This document shows, in pieces, positions 43,336 to 52,108 of a DNA stretch of 64,000 nt; positions within the stretch are counted from its first letter, which is position 1, and every line of letters starts with the position of its first letter. The translations under genes were made by a program, and so were the position numbers. The stretch is from NCBI GenBank assembly GCA_045110575.1, contig JBGCGF010000008.1:1-64000 (forward strand). Reading direction: 5' to 3'. The DNA comes from CALDTK01 sp045110575 (GTDB lineage: Bacteria; Bacteroidota; Bacteroidia; Chitinophagales; Saprospiraceae). The notes under the pieces are model-generated. The model was not told the origin of the DNA and ran no database searches. It saw only the letters and a program-made list of their open reading frames with translations.

Positions 43336-45123
43336 CTAAAAGTATGGTGCCGAGAAATTGATTTGGATGTTGTGCGTTACGGTAACACCAAAGCTGTCGG
43401 TTGCTGTTTCAGTGAAAGGTCCAATCTGCCCCCGAACAAACGGTGAAGCTGTCGTAGGGAGCTCTGAGATAGCTACGTCATAATCAGACTGTATGCTTAG
43501 GAATCCTGTAGACACCTGACCAGAGTAGACGTAAAGTCCACGCTGCCCGTTTGGCTCGGGACTCACTGTGTATGTTCCTAAAGCTGGGGGACTCGGCAAA
43601 TCTTCAGTGGTTAAGCTAAATCCTGATGTTTGGCCTCCGGAATAAACAAAGCCACTCGTGAAGGTGTATGATCCATCATTGTTATAGTAGATGGAATCAA
43701 ATCCTGTTTCTGTAACACCATCAACGATCAATTCGAAGTAGTTGCTTAGTGTTTGAACACAAGCTCCAATGTCACCAGTTGCGATGTTGTTACTGTAAGC
43801 AAAAGTTTCAGTTCCTTCCTCAAGCGTTGCATAATTAACTACGCTCACTGTAATTTCTGAGGTGTCGCAGCTCAAGAAATCCGTCGTAAAGCTTCCGTTC
43901 GGTTGCACTGTCGTTGTTGTAATGTGAGATCCGTTTTGGAAGATTCTAACGGCTCCACTTGTGAGTGGTGTTCCATTACAGTTTGCTGTACCTGAAACGG
44001 TGGTCAGCAAGTTTTGCGGACTTGGAACGGTGATCGTTCCCAAGTCGGTATCTGCACTGAAAGGTCCTATGGTGACGGTAAAGGTTGGCTGGTTGCAGGC
44101 TCCTCGAACGGTAAAGGTTAGCGTTTCATTCGCTGGAACGATTCCGCAAAACTGTCCGTTCTCATCGGTGTAGCCGTATCCACTTCCCCAGAGTAGGCTC
44201 TCTATAATCAAGGTTAGGTTTGCTGCAGTTGTAGTGTCTGTTCCTTCAAAGACAACAGTTCCACACAGGCGGATGTAATCGGTTGGGATATCGCAATTCC
44301 AGAAGGTAAAGTGGCTAACCTCACCTACATAGCTACCGTTCTGGAGCGTTGCTGAACCTTCTTCGAGCCACTGTGCAGAAGCGTCGTCGAAGTACCAGAG
44401 AGGAATAGTTTGAGGTGCAGTATTCGCCGCATCACCTGCTACTGGAAGAGAGATTGTTGCAGTTTGACCAGCAGCGAGTTGGAGTTCATTGCCAACGTTA
44501 TCGAACAGTTCAACACTTACCATCCCATAAGTGATGAGTAGGCGAGAGTCGCCTGAGGTAGTGGTAGCGCGAAGGTCGCCCGGCATGCGGTCGCCAGTAC
44601 TTAGATCATTTGGATCGAGGTAGGCTGCTTCAACACGGACGGTGCCGGTATAAGGTGTGCCGTCGGTTTTGGCGAAAGCAGAACCAGGAAACGTAACAGA
44701 TGCATCAGATCCTGTGATGTTGACTGTTCCTCCAGAAGTGGCATCGACCGAAAGTGTGCCGGTATACTGAAGCATTTCAACGTCAACTTCATAGGTGTTA
44801 CTTCCTTCTACAAGTAAGGTGCGACTGCCTTTGTGATGACGATCGGCTGCAAACTGAATGAACGCCTGATCTTTAACCACAGAGGCGTTATTGATGCTCC
44901 AAAGACCTTCTTGGTCGGTGGTCGCTTGCTTATTACCAATGCGTACTTCTGCGCCTTGGACAACGACGCCTTGGTCGTTGGTTAGTTGGCCAAAGAAATT
45001 GGCAGTGACGGTTTCGCCAGAGAGAGTTGTTTCCGTGAAGGTTACAACTTCGGTTATTTCTTCCGTTTCACAAGAGGCAAACGCCAAGGCAAGTGAAAGG
45101 AAAAGGAGAATGTTAAAGCGCAT
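43336..45123 (-). CDS. surface lipoprotein, tandem family copy 5
   Basis: A 595-residue paralogue with lipobox LAFASC and ETEE after the Cys. Same domain order: FFGQLTNDQGVVVQGAEVRIGNKQATT; SVTFPGSAFAKTDGTPYTGTVRVEAAYLDPND; IPLWYFDDASAQWLEEGSATL; HFTFWNCDIPTDY; GYGYTDENGQFCGIVPANETL; divergent tail; GQIGPFTETATDSFGVTV end. The ATG at 45123 (MRFNIL) starts the signal peptide; the frame is open further upstream but non-signal-like. An exact 14-mer at 44666 encodes the AFAKT of AFAKTDG. It is the most upstream copy in the array. Confidence 0.85.
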   Translation of the reverse strand: MRFNILLFLSLALAFASCETEEITEVVTFTETTLSGETVTANFFGQLTNDQGVVVQGAEVRIGNKQATTDQEGLWSINNASVVKDQAFIQFAADRHHKGSRTLLVEGSNTYEVDVEMLQYTGTLSVDATSGGTVNITGSDASVTFPGSAFAKTDGTPYTGTVRVEAAYLDPNDLSTGDRMPGDLRATTTSGDSRLLITYGMVSVELFDNVGNELQLAAGQTATISLPVAGDAANTAPQTIPLWYFDDASAQWLEEGSATLQNGSYVGEVSHFTFWNCDIPTDYIRLCGTVVFEGTDTTTAANLTLIIESLLWGSGYGYTDENGQFCGIVPANETLTFTVRGACNQPTFTVTIGPFSADTDLGTITVPSPQNLLTTVSGTANCNGTPLTSGAVRIFQNGSHITTTTVQPNGSFTTDFLSCDTSEITVSVVNYATLEEGTETFAYSNNIATGDIGACVQTLSNYFELIVDGVTETGFDSIYYNNDGSYTFTSGFVYSGGQTSGFSLTTEDLPSPPALGTYTVSPEPNGQRGLYVYSGQVSTGFLSIQSDYDVAISELPTTASPFVRGQIGPFTETATDSFGVTVTHNIQINFSAPYF

Positions 45124-45320
45124 AAAGCGTGAGTTATCGGGTTTTGGAATGTTCCACTGCACCAGCAGGTACAAGGGTGTGTGTCGCGAACACTTTCCAG
45201 ATACCGGTAGACTCCCGATCGCTGCATGAGCAACCTGTCGATTATGATTAATTGTCACTTTGCAGGCAATTGCTGCGGTAGTTAAATGGCTGTACTATAT
45301 AGGTTCTCGTGCTATTAAAG

Positions 45321-45908
45321 CTAACTAATAATGGGTTGATCTTTTTTTATCTGCCGGTTCGTTTTCCAGCTAGCATACTTCCGCCATCCCCAAATAATTA
45401 TACTTAATAACATTGCAATTGCAACAATAGGAGAGAGTATTGTCAATAAGGAAAGAAAGAATGCGCCTAGGTTTTTACCTGTCGAAACGATCGGGTTAGC
45501 TATACCTCCAGTACTGGCTGTGCTCATGCCGCGGAGTAGGGTAGTTCCGGCCTGGATTCCGCCTGCAGCGCTTCCGCCGGCGATCATTCCAAGAATCCAT
45601 TGCAGCGCTTCGGACTCAATTTGGAAAAATGAAGTGGCAATTAAACCGCCGGCTAATATTGCTCCTGGACCTGCAACCGTATCCAGTGCATTGTCAACCC
45701 AGGGGATGTAGTATGCGCCAAGCTCAACAACGCTAGCTGTGGCGAAAGCAATGATCGCAGGCAAACTTGCCATCCATTCAAATCCTTCTGCTGGAGAAAT
45801 GTAGCCTTGATTGGTTGCTACGCTTGCGATGAGTGCAGGTAGGAAAATTCGCATGCCAGTAGCAGCGCTGAGACATATACCAAGTAAGATGCTGAGGGCG
45901 AGTTCCAT
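45321..45908 (-). CDS. DUF4126 membrane protein
   Basis: A 195-residue inner-membrane protein. LGICLSAATGMRIFLPALIASVATNQGYI, VVELGAYYIPWVDNALDTVAGPGAILAGGLIA and GSAAGGIQAGTTLLRGMSTASTGGIANPIVS match DUF4126, with about four helices and a basic C-terminal tail. Function unknown. Monocistronic by position, about 100 bp from the divergent AMP nucleosidase gene. A degenerate 14-mer (GTGGCGAAAGC end) lies at 45739-45749. Confidence 0.85.
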   Translation of the reverse strand: MELALSILLGICLSAATGMRIFLPALIASVATNQGYISPAEGFEWMASLPAIIAFATASVVELGAYYIPWVDNALDTVAGPGAILAGGLIATSFFQIESEALQWILGMIAGGSAAGGIQAGTTLLRGMSTASTGGIANPIVSTGKNLGAFFLSLLTILSPIVAIAMLLSIIIWGWRKYASWKTNRQIKKDQPIIS

Positions 45909-46007
45909 GTGGTCAAGGTAGCTACATAGAATTCTTTTTCAGCTTTAGCTAAGCTGATCTAAAGATTCGCCAAACCTATAATGGTGCTTTTTGCGTTAAC
46001 CTTCGTA

Positions 46008-46808
46008 ATGAAAAGCAAATCCGACATCGTATCCAACTGGTTGCCACGCTACACAGGCATGGCTGTAGAAGACTTTAGCCGCTACATTTTGCTCACCAAT
46101 TTTTCAGGTTACCTGAAGAAGTTTGCAGAGTGGGGTAACACTGAAATTGTCGGAGCTGACAGGGCAATGCCTTGTGCTACAGCAGGGGGTATCACGATGA
46201 TCAACTTTGGAATGGGATCGCCGAATACGGCTTCCGTTTGTGATTTGCTAACTGCATTAGGTCCTCTTGATGATAAAGGTCGCCGAAAGGGACCTAAAGC
46301 CGTGCTCTTTCTCGGTAAGTGCGGTGGACTCAAAAAGAAGAATAAGCTTGGCGATCTAATCCTTCCTATCGGAGCAATTCGGGGTGAAGGAACCAGTGAC
46401 AGTTACTTGCCACCTGAAGTGCCAGCGCTTCCTGCGTTTGCTCTACAGAAGGCCATTTCGACCACGATTCGAGATGCCAAGCGTGATTACTGGACAGGAA
46501 CCGTTTACACGACGAACCGCAGGGTTTGGGAGCATGATAATAAGTTCAAACGTTACCTAGGCCGTACGCGTGCCATGGCTATAGATATGGAAACAGCGAC
46601 GCTCTTTACTGCAGCGTTTAAGAACAAGTTTCCTGCTGGTGCACTTTTGCTCGTGAGTGATACTCCTATGACTCCAGAGGGAGTCAAGACAGAAGCTTCA
46701 GATGCGAAAGTGACGCAGGAATATGTAGACTTCCACGTACAGATGGGCATCGACTCTCTCAAGCAGTTGATGAACAAAGGGAATACGGTCAAGCATTTGA
46801 AATTTTAA
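46008..46808 (+). CDS. amn: AMP nucleosidase
   Basis: A 266-residue nucleoside phosphorylase-fold enzyme. MKSKSDIVSNWLPRYTGMAVEDFSRYILLTNFSGYLKKFAEW is the short-form N-terminus found in Bacteroidota; the core has MINFGMGSPNTASVCDLL, FLGKCGGLKKKNKLGDLILP and AIDMETATLFTAAF, where the Met-Glu motif binds ribose. It hydrolyses AMP to adenine and ribose-5-phosphate. The E. coli enzyme has an extra N-terminal domain that is absent here. An in-frame ATG nine codons upstream is less likely. The last codons form part of a 24-bp perfect inverted repeat. Confidence 0.88.
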   Translation: MKSKSDIVSNWLPRYTGMAVEDFSRYILLTNFSGYLKKFAEWGNTEIVGADRAMPCATAGGITMINFGMGSPNTASVCDLLTALGPLDDKGRRKGPKAVLFLGKCGGLKKKNKLGDLILPIGAIRGEGTSDSYLPPEVPALPAFALQKAISTTIRDAKRDYWTGTVYTTNRRVWEHDNKFKRYLGRTRAMAIDMETATLFTAAFKNKFPAGALLLVSDTPMTPEGVKTEASDAKVTQEYVDFHVQMGIDSLKQLMNKGNTVKHLKF

Positions 46809-46848
46809 AAGTGAGGCAAAGCCGCACTTTTAAAATTTCAAATGCTTG
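46790..46848 (+). terminator. 24-bp perfect inverted repeat spanning the amn stop codon
   Basis: Bases 46790-46813 and 46825-46848 are exact reverse complements, with an 11-base loop (AGGCAAAGCCG). The first arm contains the last 16 coding bases and the TAA. This is the longest of three such stop-codon hairpins (purF, uvrB, amn). Confidence 0.7.
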
Positions 46849-46849
46849 A

Positions 46850-46962
46850 GAATTTTGAGTTGGTGTACTCAGCTTTGCTGAGTCAATTTTGAATTTTGAA
46901 TGTTCGTGACGGCCGCTGTGGCGGGCACTAACTCAAAATGCTTTAGCCCTTTGAGTTAGTGC
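46850..46962 (+). repeat. intergenic AT-rich repeat element, copy C (after amn)
   Basis: GAATTTTGAGTTGG, a small hairpin with ACTCAGC/GCTGAGT arms (46867-46883), core AATTTTGAATTTTGAAT (46885-46901) and GTTCGTGACG. Bases 46884-46911 are an exact reverse complement of 7193-7220. A further hairpin GCACTAACTCAAA / TTTGAGTTAGTGC (46925-46937 / 46950-46962) follows. The rest of the region to 47096 holds no gene I can support. Confidence 0.7.
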
Positions 46963-47096
46963 TTTGCAGGCACGGGACTTTCGGCCTTTACGTATGCTTT
47001 TATTTAGGGCCGAACGTTCTGTTGCGACTGCATTGAGCTCGGGCTTTAGTCCAGCGAACACCCCCCAAAAGCATTTCTGCTTAGCGTTCCCAACGC

Positions 47097-49742
47097 TTAC
47101 CACTTCCCGAGCGTCGGTCCAACATCTAGCCAGTACACCATTTTGAGTGTTAGGCTGTTGTTGATCTGATCGTTGCCGAGGCGGTTGAGGTTGGGGAAAT
47201 AGCCACCACTGAAGGTGCCTTCGTAAAAGGACTGTGTCTTGTAACTCAAGAAAATGTCAGACCCTGGAGCGAAGCGCCACCTGTAGAAAAGGTCAACGTT
47301 GAAGGCATTGAAATTTTGATCGTGGACAGAGTTCCCGTCTTCGTCGGTGCCGAGGTATTGAGTCGGTCTTGGTGTTCCGTCCATACTGTTGACCTTGAAA
47401 TATTCAACATGATTGACGCGGCTCCAATAGTGCCGAATACGCAGGTTGATATTCATCTGCGCATTGAAACTATAACTTGAACTTGCTTCTAATTCAGCAA
47501 TTCTAATTGTTCGGTAACTCAACGCGATCTCGTCATCTGCGAGGGTTCCGTAGCCTGTCGTAGAAGGGTCTAGTGTATTGTAGCGGGTACCAGCAGCGAC
47601 TAACTCGTAGCGGTCAATAGCAGCTTGCGTATGACCGATATAGCCGAGGTAGCGAACGTTTTTCCGAAAGGTGCCTCCAATTCGAAAGTCAAGATTATCG
47701 CTTACGCGAAAACGAGGACTGATGTAAATTCCCTGTGTACGTGTGCGGCTGTCGTTCCAGAAAGAACCAAACACTGGGCGCATGTCTAAGGCAAAGCGTT
47801 TTCGATAGTCTGAGGATATGAAGCCCCCAAATTCGAAGTACTGTGGAAGTTCATAAGACACTCCAGGGGTGCGGGTGTCTTGGAATTCGTTTACACTTCG
47901 GGTTTCAGTAAATGCGAATCCACCGAACGTGAAAAATTTACGTGTCGTCCAACGGGTATCAGCTCCAACGAAACCGCTGTTGTATGCGTCAGGTTTGTAC
48001 AGGCGATTGAATGCCGCAAAGACTTCTACTTCGCCTGAGTTAAATCCTCCTTTAGGTTCGAACCAGTTGTACTCGACATAGGCGTTACCTGAGCGCTCGT
48101 TGTTGAAGAAGAGGAAACCCATGTCGTTGGGGTCGTAGGTATCTGACTCTACGGTGAACTCAGCTCCGTATTGAAGGCGGCCAGTAAGTTTGTCTGCACC
48201 AACGTTGTAGGTGTGTCCAAACACGTTTTCTTGAATCGTGTTGTCTATTCCGGTGGGAACTTCGTCGTTACGAGCGATACGAGACTTATTGTACTGCTGC
48301 GAGATTCCAACCTTACCGTTCAGGCTCCAATCGTTGGCTTTGTCTCTTAGGTCAAATACTGCTCCTGTAAGGTTGGCGTCGTAGGATGCCCCTTCTCGCA
48401 GAACAGTTGTATTGATAAGCGTTACGAACGAGTTGTTAGCCAGGTTCTGGTCAAGACTTACGACGGTGTAGTTGCTTCTTGGTCCGGTTTCAATTTCTCT
48501 TTCTTGCCCTGTAACGGTATTGCGAAGTGTGGCAAAACTGCGGCCTTCGACGGCATTGAATACGCCAATACCTAGTCCGTTGTCCATTCGTCCTGAGACC
48601 TTGGTGGCATTCAGTAGGTTGGTGCGGAGCGGGTTCTCGCTTACTTCTTCGTCGCTGGTTAGCTGATTCTCGGCGTTTGAATAATTGAACGGAACACCGC
48701 CGACCCTTCGTGAGTAGAAGAAGTTCCCTTTGTTGAACAGCTCAACTCCTTCTGTGAAGAATGCGCGATTCTCTTCGAAGAAGATCTCGTTGGCAGTCAG
48801 GTTTAGAACCTGGTCATCTGAGCGTGCATTTGAGAAATCAGGAATGGCGGTCATGTCGAGCGTAAACGCATCGGTGATACCGTACTTTAAGTCTAGTCCG
48901 CCTCCAATAGCTGAATTCCATTGGTTTTGCTCGGTGGCACTACCGTCGTAGATGTGATTTGCTGCAGCGGTCACAAAAGGAGTGGCCTGCAATCGAACGG
49001 GAGGTTTGATGTTTTGGATACCAACTAAGGCTCCCATTTGTGTCGGAGCATCTGGTCGTTTAGGATCTACTGCGTTCCAGAACGACTCTTCTCGATAGCG
49101 GCGAATTTGTCTGGCGAAATTGATGTCCCAGGTCTGTACGTTCTCTTGTGGGAAGCGAAGTGCGGAGTAGAGGATTTTCATTTCTACGAGCCAACCGTGC
49201 TCGTTGATTTTTGCAGCTGACTCCCAAACGCCGTCCCAACTGGAGTCTCCACTTTGCATCACTTGGTTAGAGCCTCCACCGATGTCTGATCCAAATTTGG
49301 AGTCGTACTGCACATTGGCGGGGGTGACGATGAAGTTGGTCGCATTAATACCGTCTTGGTAGGGGTTAATACTTACGCCAAACCAGTCGGTGTTTCTTAG
49401 GCGATCACGTTCGCCTAGTTGTTTGAGGACACTATCAGGTGCAGCGTCGTAAAGCTGTGCCACGATATAGAGTGCCTCGTCATCGTAGCCCACCCAGACT
49501 TCTGTATCGAACGTAGCTGGAGCGAGTGGGCGAGGGGAGTACTGTACAAAATCGACGCTTTGTGCACCTCTTACACGCTTGTTTTGGCTAAAGCCGAATG
49601 CTTGAATAGCTGGGTCAAGGACGCCGTCGATTTTCAGCTTGTCGTCCAGTTTTACTGCCTGCAGTGATTTCTGTGCAGATAGGAGTACGCTTCCGCAAAA
49701 CAGGAAGGTTAAGGCTAAGAAAATTGAGCGGGAATTCGTCAT
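47097..49742 (-). CDS. DUF5916 / CBM9-like outer-membrane protein
   Basis: An 881-residue exported protein. Signal peptide (SIFLALTFLFCGSVLLSAQ), then a CBM9-like domain (KLDDKLKIDGVLDPAIQAFGF; EVWVGYDDEALYIVAQLYDA; RDRLRNTDWFGVSINPYQDG) and a long C-terminal part with DFSNARSDDQVLNLTANEIFFEENRAFFTEGVELF, the DUF5916 signature. Strands consistent with an outer-membrane barrel run to the end. The family is frequent in marine Bacteroidota and its role is unproven; a glycan- or metal-linked outer-membrane function is possible. The ATG at 49742 starts the signal peptide. A near 14-mer (GTTTTGGCTAAAGC) lies at 49581. Confidence 0.82.
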   Translation of the reverse strand: MTNSRSIFLALTFLFCGSVLLSAQKSLQAVKLDDKLKIDGVLDPAIQAFGFSQNKRVRGAQSVDFVQYSPRPLAPATFDTEVWVGYDDEALYIVAQLYDAAPDSVLKQLGERDRLRNTDWFGVSINPYQDGINATNFIVTPANVQYDSKFGSDIGGGSNQVMQSGDSSWDGVWESAAKINEHGWLVEMKILYSALRFPQENVQTWDINFARQIRRYREESFWNAVDPKRPDAPTQMGALVGIQNIKPPVRLQATPFVTAAANHIYDGSATEQNQWNSAIGGGLDLKYGITDAFTLDMTAIPDFSNARSDDQVLNLTANEIFFEENRAFFTEGVELFNKGNFFYSRRVGGVPFNYSNAENQLTSDEEVSENPLRTNLLNATKVSGRMDNGLGIGVFNAVEGRSFATLRNTVTGQEREIETGPRSNYTVVSLDQNLANNSFVTLINTTVLREGASYDANLTGAVFDLRDKANDWSLNGKVGISQQYNKSRIARNDEVPTGIDNTIQENVFGHTYNVGADKLTGRLQYGAEFTVESDTYDPNDMGFLFFNNERSGNAYVEYNWFEPKGGFNSGEVEVFAAFNRLYKPDAYNSGFVGADTRWTTRKFFTFGGFAFTETRSVNEFQDTRTPGVSYELPQYFEFGGFISSDYRKRFALDMRPVFGSFWNDSRTRTQGIYISPRFRVSDNLDFRIGGTFRKNVRYLGYIGHTQAAIDRYELVAAGTRYNTLDPSTTGYGTLADDEIALSYRTIRIAELEASSSYSFNAQMNINLRIRHYWSRVNHVEYFKVNSMDGTPRPTQYLGTDEDGNSVHDQNFNAFNVDLFYRWRFAPGSDIFLSYKTQSFYEGTFSGGYFPNLNRLGNDQINNSLTLKMVYWLDVGPTLGKW

Positions 49743-49908
49743 TACGGAGTGCAAATATGCCTCACTTGACTTTTACGTTCCGGATAGAATTTAGGTTGCT
49801 GAAAAGATGAGTCAAGTTGCTGATAGTCTAGGCGTTGGAGCGTTTTTAGCCCTGTTTGACAGTTAGAGTAGATTATGACGAGTAGTCTGTTTAAGAACTT
49901 CAGGGCCT

Positions 49909-51792
49909 TTATTTCATCAACATTAGATCTCCGGTGGCGACCTGTTCTCCTTCAAGTGAGGTTTGGTCGTCAGCGATGTAGTACACTATTGCTACGTAAA
50001 CGCTTTGGTCGAGTGGCTTACCATTTGCGGTTCCATCCCAACCCGTATCACCGCTTTGGTCAAAGTGCATGTTGCCCCAGCGGTCGAAAATTGAAATCCG
50101 CGTTATCGTCGCGTGTCGAGCTTTGGGTTGCCAGACGTCGTTGTTTGCATCACCATTGGGTGAGAAAGCGGTTGGAAGGAAAATTACGGGCTTGCACGGA
50201 TCAATCTGGAGGTTGTATTGCTGCTCGCCACATGCGGAGCTGGCAACTAGGGTTCGCTGGCCGGGAATGGTTAGTGATAAAGTAGCGTCCTCAAAAGCAA
50301 CACCGTCAAGTTGGTAGGCAAAGCTTGGATCTAGTGGAATATTGATTTCAAAATTGGGTGGCAGTTGACAAGCGTCTGCTGCTAGTTGATACAGGTCGGC
50401 TGTTGGCGCAGCGGGAAGTAATTCAACCTCTGCAAAAAGTGGCTCGATGACATTGCAGCCGTCATCAAAACGGAAGGGGTAGCTGCCCGGGGCGTTGACC
50501 TCGAGTGTTGGGCTTGTGGTGTCGAGCCAGGCCATGTTGTTTTGAGCGGTGAGTGCCAGGGGAGTTGTCAAATCGCAAACGGCAGTATCGATGACTGGAA
50601 TAGGATCTGATTCTATTGCGAGGACTTCAAAGGTGTCTCGATACACATGGCAGCCTGGGATAGTGGCTTCTACCCAGTATTCGCCTGGCAGGTCTAAGGT
50701 GACAGATTCGCCAGATTCACCAGTTGACCAGCGGATTTGATCATAGCCGGATGGGTCTATGTTAAGATTGAGTTGCTCGCCTGCGCAAACAGTGAGATCA
50801 TTGAGCGCTGGCAGAGGGGCAACGGCTTCGAGGGAAAATTTTTCCATAAAAATGTAGGCGAAGCTTCCAGTGTCACTAAAACTACTTGGATTTGCTGCTG
50901 CTCTATTTACAGTAAAAGGGATTTCTCGAATGGATTCAAAATTGCCTACGGTCATCCATGTTTTGATATCTGTGCCAGGCACAGGAGTAGAAATGCATTG
51001 CCAAATAGTATCAATGAAGTGGGTGCTGTCAATTGTATACGCCTTGAAAGCATTCCCCAAATCGGAATCGATGATAAAGTTGTATGGATTCGGGTTTAAA
51101 TGGTTAGTTGGATTTGATAATGGCTCAGAGTACCGTGGAAGATTATCTGTAAAAAGGAAGCTTAAATATGGAGTATATAGATCTCCGATTTGATCTTGAG
51201 GTCGTTTACTCTCAGGATGGGCAACTTGCAGAGAAAGACAGTATAATGAGTCGGGGCTAGATATTCTTGCTAGTTTAGTTTGTAAATAGTCTCGTGTTTC
51301 TGCATATTTTTGAATTTCTCCCGGTGATATATCTATACGACTTGGATGTAAATAAATCGAAAAGACATTCATGCCTGCATAGGAATCTCCAGATAAGGGC
51401 TGAGGCGTGTAGTAGTAAGTAGATGGTATTCCAATGATATTAGGATTAAAATTTACGTAGTATTTGCTAAATACCTCTGCGTGGCCTCCGCCATTGTAAA
51501 CAATCCAATCTTTCTGGTAACGATTGTTCGTCCAAGAAGAGTCAAGGCCGTATGCAAAACCTGACCCTAGGCGAGGTGGTTCATTCCAGTTGCTTTCTTC
51601 GAAGCTACCGTTGCTTATAAGGTTACGTTGAGTAAAACCATCAGGAAGGTAAATTAAGAATAGACAAAATATAAAAAGTAGTTGCCCACCTACTGTTAGG
51701 TGGGCAACTAAATTCTTCTCGTTGGCCTGACGTGAAGTTGAAGCGTCGAATTTGAAAAAGGACAATAAAATGCGGATATAAGAGAATAGCAT
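49909..51792 (-). CDS. T9SS type-B sorted surface protein (gliding C-terminal domain)
   Basis: A 627-residue secreted protein. The last ~90 residues (VIFLPTAFSPNGDANNDVWQP, ISIFDRWGNMHFDQSG, GWDGTANGKPLDQSVYVAIVYY) are the CHU_C/type-B T9SS sorting domain. Before it lie Ig-like or SprB-like repeats (LTVCAGEQLNLNIDPSGYDQIRWSTGESGE), and the N-terminal half begins NLISNGSFEE, a common start of surface adhesin-like proteins. The apparent signal peptide (LLFIFCLFLIYLPDGFTQ) is ~35 residues into the ORF, and no start codon lies between the first ATG and it, so an unusually long N-region is present. A terminator-like hairpin is embedded there. Confidence 0.75.
   Translation of the reverse strand: MLFSYIRILLSFFKFDASTSRQANEKNLVAHLTVGGQLLFIFCLFLIYLPDGFTQRNLISNGSFEESNWNEPPRLGSGFAYGLDSSWTNNRYQKDWIVYNGGGHAEVFSKYYVNFNPNIIGIPSTYYYTPQPLSGDSYAGMNVFSIYLHPSRIDISPGEIQKYAETRDYLQTKLARISSPDSLYCLSLQVAHPESKRPQDQIGDLYTPYLSFLFTDNLPRYSEPLSNPTNHLNPNPYNFIIDSDLGNAFKAYTIDSTHFIDTIWQCISTPVPGTDIKTWMTVGNFESIREIPFTVNRAAANPSSFSDTGSFAYIFMEKFSLEAVAPLPALNDLTVCAGEQLNLNIDPSGYDQIRWSTGESGESVTLDLPGEYWVEATIPGCHVYRDTFEVLAIESDPIPVIDTAVCDLTTPLALTAQNNMAWLDTTSPTLEVNAPGSYPFRFDDGCNVIEPLFAEVELLPAAPTADLYQLAADACQLPPNFEINIPLDPSFAYQLDGVAFEDATLSLTIPGQRTLVASSACGEQQYNLQIDPCKPVIFLPTAFSPNGDANNDVWQPKARHATITRISIFDRWGNMHFDQSGDTGWDGTANGKPLDQSVYVAIVYYIADDQTSLEGEQVATGDLMLMK
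51679..51710 (-). terminator. 14-bp hairpin inside the 5' end of the T9SS type-B gene
   Basis: TAGTTGCCCACCTA (51679-51692) and its exact complement (51697-51710) with a 4-base loop; on the minus strand it is followed by CTTTTTATATTTT. This is a complete intrinsic-terminator layout located ~25 codons into the ORF, just before the signal-peptide core, so it may be an attenuator. Confidence 0.55.
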
Positions 51793-52012
51793 CGGGAGGT
51801 TTTTGTACTGTAGTTTAACGGTATGGGTTATCTGTCATAATTGGAAGTGAATAGACGTATAGGCCGTGATCATATGTAATATAGAAATAAAGGTCTAGTA
51901 GGGTTTTAGTTTTAGTTGGTTTGCCGCCTTTCTTACATATTTAGGAATCAAGGCCAAGGTCAAGAAATCGGTTCGACTTTTTTTTCCCTAATTTGTAAGT
52001 CAGGAACCTTGT

Positions 52013-52026
52013 GTTTTGGCGAAAGC
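52013..52026 (+). repeat. exact copy of the 14-mer (intergenic)
   Basis: GTTTTGGCGAAAGC just beyond the terminator of the LruC lipoprotein gene. Confidence 0.85.
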
Positions 52027-52046
52027 CCTCCCTAAAATCAACAAAA

Positions 52047-52074
52047 CCCCACCCCGACCAAGGTCGGAGTGAGG
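52047..52074 (-). terminator. intrinsic terminator of the first LruC lipoprotein gene
   Basis: CCCCACCCCGACC and GGTCGGAGTGAGG around a 2-base loop; in the minus-strand RNA two positions pair as G-U, and UUUUGUUG follows. It starts 35 bases after the stop. Confidence 0.7.
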
Positions 52075-52108
52075 CTGTTGAAGATTCAGATGTATTAGGT
52101 CTTTAAGG

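Larger units (their letters stand above)
51793..52108. other. 316-bp intergenic region with a terminator and a 14-mer copy
   Basis: No gene seen. It contains the exact 14-mer at 52013-52026 and the LruC gene's terminator at 52047-52074. It should also hold the promoter of the T9SS type-B gene. Confidence 0.6.
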
